From: Solea solea
Lineage: Eukaryota > Chordata > Actinopteri > Pleuronectiformes > Soleidae
Reading direction: 5' to 3'
NCBI RefSeq assembly: GCF_958295425.1
Contig: NC_081134.1
Location: 3,996,054 to 4,060,053 of the forward strand
Length of the DNA stretch: 64,000 nt
Under the pieces are notes generated by a model. That model saw nothing but the letters and a program-made list of their open reading frames with translations, was not told the DNA's origin and searched no databases. This document shows, in pieces, positions 59,201 through 64,000 of the stretch; the first letter of the stretch is position 1; each line of letters begins with the position of its first letter. The translations under genes were made by a program, and so were the position numbers.

Positions 59201-59579
59201 AACAGCAACAGAGAATACCAACCTTTCTGACAAAGCCTCTCCTCACTGTGTCGTCATCAAAAGAACACGAGGCGATCAGAGGACTCGTCTCCGACTGAGT
59301 CTCTGGGATGATGTCACTGAAAGACACATAGCCAGTGACGGGCTGAGAGATGCAGGCCGACTCACATTTGGTTGCAGAGTAAGCTGCTGGGAGTGTGGAG
59401 TAAGCTGGAGGCTGCTGCTCATGGTGGGAGTACGGTGGAGGAGGAGGAGGAGGAGGAGGAGGAAGCGAGGACATCATGTCAGGGTCTGCGTCGACCTGCA
59501 TCTCTTTGGATGTGATGGTGTCGACTGTGTGTGACATTGTGGAGAAAAGTGGACATTCAAAGACGATGTTCATGTTCAT
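56236..59579 (-). CDS. Lifeguard/TMBIM (Bax inhibitor-1 like) family membrane protein
   Basis: Coding exons in transcript order: 59579-59223, 58468-58268, 57610-57482, 57360-57217, 56370-56236; 966 nt, 321 aa, every intron in phase 0. The N-terminal 105 residues are cytosolic-type, with a run of ten prolines followed by YSHHEQQPPAYS. The family core follows: VRRGFVRKVFSILTLQLLFTF at the first helix (split here as VRRGFVRK / VFSILTLQLL), HPWNLVGL, a run of further hydrophobic helices, and the last helices with MVDCQLMMG, DPEEYINAALTLYLDI and the tail LGRR. About seven membrane segments in all. Relatives (GRINA, FAIM2, TMBIM1) sit in ER/Golgi/endosome membranes, limit apoptosis and affect Ca2+ leak. 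I cannot decide which paralogue this is. The start could instead be the in-frame Met at 59537. A possible 5'UTR exon ends at 60653. Confidence 0.9.
56640..56870 (+). mobile_element. Old tRNA-derived SINE copy in TMBIM-family intron 4
   Basis: 'aacggaaggtagagggttga' and 'ccaatgtgtccttgggca' are the box-B-like and body motifs of a common fish SINE. The tail reads 'tgaatgggtgaatggc'. Confidence 0.55.
57100..57183 (+). repeat. Dispersed repeat fragment
   Basis: 'gactggcaacctgtccaggg' and 'tatatgtcagctgagattgg' are the 223-411 family core. It ends about 35 bp from an exon boundary at 57217. Confidence 0.65.
58535..58660 (-). mobile_element. SINE copy in TMBIM-family intron 1
   Basis: 'gggtgccttgctcaggggaa' and 'ctaccttctggttacgagcc' are in reverse orientation relative to the copy at 61370-61500. 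It looks like a tRNA-derived SINE. Confidence 0.6.
58850..58995 (-). mobile_element. tRNA-derived SINE in TMBIM-family intron 1
   Basis: On the minus strand the head reads 'gtggctcagtggtagggcga' with a B-box-like 'ggattcaattcctgg'. It continues with 'tgtccttgagac' and a 'ctatataaatatagacc' tail. This is a SINE rather than a working tRNA, because the tRNA acceptor pairing is lost. Confidence 0.7.
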
Positions 59580-59611
59580 TTAAAAGTGTCGGATTAATCG
59601 TGTAGATAAGA

Positions 59612-59817
59612 GCAGTGGTTCTCAAAGCTTTTATACCAAGTACAGCTGAGAAAATTATAAGCTCTCTCAGCAACACCATCATCACCAACATCAAAATACA
59701 GCGGCGTAAATAGACCGAGCAAAGTCAGCTACGGACTTTTCACAGGAGGCAGATGTATTCCTCCTCTTCCTCAGATATACAGATATATTTAACACACTGG
59801 TGTAGTGACATTAGATT
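59612..59817. mobile_element. hAT-type MITE fragment upstream of the TMBIM-family gene
   Basis: Starts 'cagtggttctcaaagc', with interior 'aaagtcagctacggac' and 'cttttcacaggaggcaga' shared with 19308 and 27223. The right terminal repeat is missing. Confidence 0.6.
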
Positions 59818-60390
59818 GTGGGTACACATTCAAAAATGTTTATTTATTTTCTACAAATTACATTGCTATATATGGGAAGCCACGTTCTCCAAATTCCCTC
59901 TTCTTTGATCCCTTCTCGGTTTTAACCGCACCGAGCAATTGCGCTTTCATTACGTTTGAATTTTTACACACAACCAGACATGTTGCATGTTGTCAGGAAG
60001 TAAAACATGACGTGTGGGGTCCACTTCCCTTACGTGCAAGTAACAAACGCTTTTGCATCGTGTCGCAGAGAGGCGAAGCTGAGATTCACATTGATGTTTT
60101 AAGCTGAAAAAAGAAATGGCAAGTAGATGCCTTGTCATTTTCAAAGCTGACCTTTTAAATGATCAAAGGTAGGGAAAAACACAAGCAATACTAATACTGT
60201 ACACTCTGAATGTGGCTCTGTTTTAGTCTGGCAAAAATAAATGTAAGGCGCCGAACCTTTAAACAGGCATTTTACACGTTCAACAAAACAATATGCAGTA
60301 TATTATATACACATTTAAACTGTGTGTGTTTTTGTTGTTTTTTCAGGGAGAGCTGACAACAAACAAAAGTTTGTGTTCTAAATGGTCGTG

Positions 60391-60419
<29 letters not shown>
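60391..60419. repeat. (CA)n microsatellite
   Basis: Pure CA tract. A second one lies at 60899-60922. Between 59.8 and 61.3 kb I see no coding exon, only the possible 5'UTR exon. Confidence 0.9.
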
Positions 60420-60423
<4 letters not shown>

Positions 60424-60652
60424 GTAGATTTGATATAGATTATTGTATTGTATTGTATGTGTGACATTTAGTGCCAAAGATCTCAAATCATCAGCAGATA
60501 AAACCCAAGAGCTACAGAATCTACAAAAAAGCATTTGGCATCACGTTGAAAGCACCAGCAAATAATACAAGAGAGTAAAGTTGTCTTAATCTTAACAGTA
60601 GGGTATGGTGGATTAGCTCCACAATAACAGAGAATAAAGAGAGTGTTCTTAC

Positions 60653-60780
60653 CTTTTCTGATGGATTACACTTGTGCCAGAGAATGACAGCACTTTTGTG
60701 TTTTTGGAGTGTTTGAGTCATGTGGGTGGCTCTGTGTTTCACTTCCTGGTTTAGATTAGTGAAGTGAAGAAAAAAAAAAG
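60653..60780 (-). other. Possible 5' non-coding exon of the TMBIM-family gene
   Basis: The sequence ends at a good minus-strand donor (CAGAAAAG then GTAAGAAC, 60653/60652), about 1.07 kb upstream of the start codon. A matching acceptor before 59579 is not obvious, so the link is weak. Confidence 0.25.
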
Positions 60781-61369
60781 ACAACACACTGTCATTTCTC
60801 ACAGGAATGACAGTGTGGAAACTCTGCTGTTACTTCAGACAAAGCTGTGATTTACAGGACTCCTCACATCAGATCCGTGAAACAGTTTTCCCTGTTCACT
60901 CACACACACACACACACACACACTTATACCCTGTATAAATTGTTTATCAGACTGTTTAAGTTCACGTTTCTTTAAAAAAAAATCTAATTCTAACACAGTC
61001 TTATCCAAAATGTGCTTGTGAATCATAATCATGCAGTTGTCAGTTTATTAGGTACACCTGGTTCAAAACACTATGTATGCTTAATGCATCGATGTCACTT
61101 ATTCTGGTGCTGTGAGCAGATTCAACTCAATGTTTACTTTCACCCTGATTCATATAAACAAAGTTATAAGTAGGAAAACCTATAAGAACATTTGATGATT
61201 GTTACATGAAAGTTGAGATTGGCAGGAAACAAGGAAGATGAGTCACACAGCAGCAGCAGGTTTCTTGTGTATTGTTTTTTTTGTAAACGTTGCTGCTTAA
61301 CTAAACGTTTTACAATGCAAGCAACAATACAATGTTTTCAATAAAAGTGTGTTTGGATAAATTTAAAGT

Positions 61370-61500
61370 TATGGTCAGCCTATGGTCAAGAGGAAAGGAA
61401 TTGGTCTTGTAACTGGAGGGTTGCTGGGTCAAATACTGAAATGGGTCAATGTCTGGGGTTCCCCTAAGCAAGGCACCCAATCCCCCAAAAAACTATTATA
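61370..61500 (+). mobile_element. SINE copy
   Basis: 'ggtcttgtaactggagggtt' and 'ggttcccctaagcaaggcac' match the reverse of 58535-58660. Confidence 0.6.
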
Positions 61501-62220
61501 TGAGGGACCCACTTTTTAAAGGTCATGACCCCATTCACAAAATAAAGAGTAACACGAGCCAATTTCAACATAATTAACATTTCAGACTATTTTTAATGCC
61601 ACTCCCGTTGCTCCCGATACGCCTGATGCTTGAATATGTAAACTTTTTCTGAGAGATGTTTGATCACTGAATCACAACTTAAGTAACGTTATTTAAAACA
61701 TACTCACAAATCTTCAAGCAAATAATAGCAATACAAAAAAAAAAACCTTACTGATGTTTAGTGCCATTGGCTCATATTTTATAACCCTTTAGCAAAAGGC
61801 TATTCATCAAGGTCACTCTGGCACTTTGTTGTAACCTAAAACTTGTATTACTACACAACACAACTGAAATGACGAGTCAAGTTAATCAACCAACTCAAAT
61901 TGAAACTGATTTTTTCTTTCGACAGTAACAGAAACGCTCTAATGGACAATTTCACAACCTTTTGACATACGACAAGAGTATTTGAGAAAATAAAAAATAT
62001 ACATTAACAGAATTGTTTTTTCATTAACTTGTTAAGTGAAAGTGTTTTATTATATACTAAATTAAATAAGTAAGATACCGTTAAGTTGTATTGGTGTGAT
62101 TTAACCGTTACAATAAAATGCACTTTTATGGCTGATGGATCAGGAGCAAACAACCACAAAACACATCACTGACACTTCGTGACACAAAACAAGACGTTCA
62201 CGACAAGTCTCTCACACATA

Positions 62221-62738
62221 TTTATTGTAAAAAATACATATAAAAACCATTTCTGAGACATACAAAAGATTGGAGCTTAGAAACAGTATATTTAACAGAC
62301 AAAGACCAAGCCATTTTCTTGAATTGCATTACATATTTACAATTTAATAAATAAAATTCAATTTGTTTTTATACCAGAGTAAAGGCAGATTGTCCATATC
62401 TTGGGGGGGGGGGGGCAGATACTGCTGTGGTGGCTCTTTGAAAAAAGAACATTGTCGTCTAATGTGTTGTCGGCGTTGAAGCACAGGGGCAGACGAAGGG
62501 GGATCGGTGGCCTGTGACTCAAAACCAAGGCGTTTGGGACATTTTAGTAGAAAACTCTGTCCTTGACTGCCGAGGACCTATCGTTTACACACAGAGCATC
62601 AGTTAGCAGTGGTAAAAATTGAGGTATTGCACCACACAGCTTAGAGGGGGGAAGAAAGTAAATGTAACGTGGGGTTTCAGATTGTCTGTTTTTTTGAAAT
62701 CGACAACCAAACCACCACTAACCCGCCTCCCTCCCCCC

Positions 62739-62769
<31 letters not shown>

Positions 62770-64000
62770 ACCATCACCCCCACCCCATTCCCTCCCAGTC
62801 AAAGTGTACAACATTTAACATTGAATGATCTGATTCACCTCATCCTCTGCACTCTCACATAAATGCACACAGACAGACTTTTGGCATTATTTTTCTAGTC
62901 TCCAATACAAAAGACAGAGTGAGAGAGAGATGCTGCCCTCTAGTGGTGGTATAAGTCATAGCACCTCAGACTGAGGACACCAATGATCCGAAAATAAAGA
63001 GAGAAATTAACAGCTGTGCACTGCACCAACCTTGACACTGACCAGAATCACAGACTCGGCTTTTGGATCAGGCAGCGGCAGCAATCATTTCATGTTTTTG
63101 TTCTTTGTCAGATCCCCCCCCCCCCCCCCCCCCGAACGTGTGCACAATCTATATCAGACAGCATCTGTGACGCAGCCTCACTTACTGTAAATACACTATA
63201 AATACCTGCTGGCACATGAAACCCCATCGCCGCCAGGCAAAAAAGGCAACCACACACATAAACACACAAAAACAGGCAAAGGAAAAGCCATTTCACACAT
63301 TTTAGCAATAATTATGATTGTATTATGTCATGATATAGTATCTCAAATCCTTTTCAAATAAAAAGAAAAAAGGGGTGGGGGGGGGTCGTTATGTAATTAT
63401 TAACCATCAGCTGTCCAAAGCCTCTAGTCCTGGGGTGAGCGGCAGATGCCACATGGTGTGCAAGTATGTCCCCAAAAATACAATCTGTCCACTCCCAGTA
63501 TTCCTCCCCAGTCCAGCATTAAAGGTCCAGTACGTAACATTGGTAAGGGCTTATTGGCAGAAATCGAATAAACTACCCATAAGTATGTTCATTTTAATTT
63601 GACGACACACGTATGCGCTGGTGGGAGGGCCTGACGCTTGGTACTGGATGTAGTGATCGAAAATCTAACTAAATAGCAAGAGTCACTTGACTTGATGTCT
63701 TCACTTTGTCCAACCAACAACATCAGCAACAGGTAGATGCGCCTCGTCTTGTCACCTTCACTCAAGAACAGCATGACTGGGAGCACTGCTGATATTTGCA
63801 TGATGCGATTTTTCTTGGCTCACGCTGTGGTGCACACAACGCAAGCAATTCAAAGTTACAGACCCACAATGCAGTTGGGCAATGCTTGACACCATTCAAA
63901 GTGAATGAGAGGCATTTCAGTTCATGTGTCAGTTGGCCGAAAAAGTATGACAGCTTTGAAATAAAAATTGTTTGGTTTTCCGTCATCTAAAAATAGGCTT
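62221..64000 (-). other. Possible 3'UTR of a minus-strand gene beyond the right edge
   Basis: A minus-strand AATAAA at 62226-62221 would end a transcript coming from the right. The 1.8 kb to the edge has no coding exon I can support but many simple tracts: G-run 62403-62415, (CA)n around 62740-62770, C-run 63114-63133 and G-run near 63376-63385. Evidence is weak. Confidence 0.3.

Overview
The window is nuclear DNA from a ray-finned (teleost) fish. The evidence is small-exon genes with GT-AG introns, vertebrate orthologues on both strands, AT-rich introns, and many fish-type microsatellites, hAT-like MITEs, tRNA-derived SINEs and LINE fragments. I assembled six protein-coding genes by joining exons in phase. 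For each gene the coding exons add up to an open frame from ATG to stop.

Layout. (1) 745-20108, minus: nfatc4, 13 coding exons, 909 aa; intron 1 alone is 8.9 kb and full of repeats. Upstream of its ATG (20.1-21.5 kb) is a long purine/pyrimidine-biased promoter/5'UTR region. (2) 20.1-30.3 kb: intergenic, mostly mobile-element debris and simple repeats. (3) 30357-32585, plus: a BLT1-type leukotriene B4 receptor (ltb4r), 362 aa, with a coding region split by three introns. (4) 33.6-35.3 kb: no recognised protein, but a housekeeping-type promoter cluster, a splice-site pair and a poly(A) signal suggest a minus-strand transcript running tail-to-tail with ltb4r. (5) 36394-39473, plus: sdr39u1, 6 exons, 302 aa. 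(6) 40184-45641, minus: mettl17, 14 exons, 463 aa, converging with sdr39u1. (7) 46687-55399, plus: parp2, 17 exons, 651 aa, divergent from mettl17 across about 1 kb. (8) 56236-59579, minus: a Lifeguard/TMBIM family membrane protein, 5 coding exons, 321 aa, converging with parp2. (9) 59.6-64 kb: SINEs and simple repeats, with a possible 3'UTR of a minus-strand gene beyond the right edge.

From general knowledge, the human orthologues NFATC4, LTB4R, SDR39U1, METTL17 and PARP2 all lie on 14q11.2, so the block looks like conserved synteny, compacted in fish. The genes are not one pathway: calcium/calcineurin transcription control (nfatc4), lipid-mediator chemotaxis (ltb4r), a poorly characterised SDR (sdr39u1), mitochondrial ribosome assembly (mettl17), DNA-break-activated ADP-ribosylation (parp2) and an anti-apoptotic membrane protein.

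The most notable observations are: an N-terminal WWE domain encoded by its own exon in parp2, which human PARP2 lacks; a spliced ltb4r with a changed DRY motif; a hAT-like element with a perfect 8-bp target duplication 28 bp upstream of a parp2 exon; a head-to-tail pair of Helitron-like elements with a relative in parp2 intron 2; a large foldback element in nfatc4 intron 1; and the unassigned transcription unit at 33.6-35.3 kb. I found no wholly new multi-gene system.
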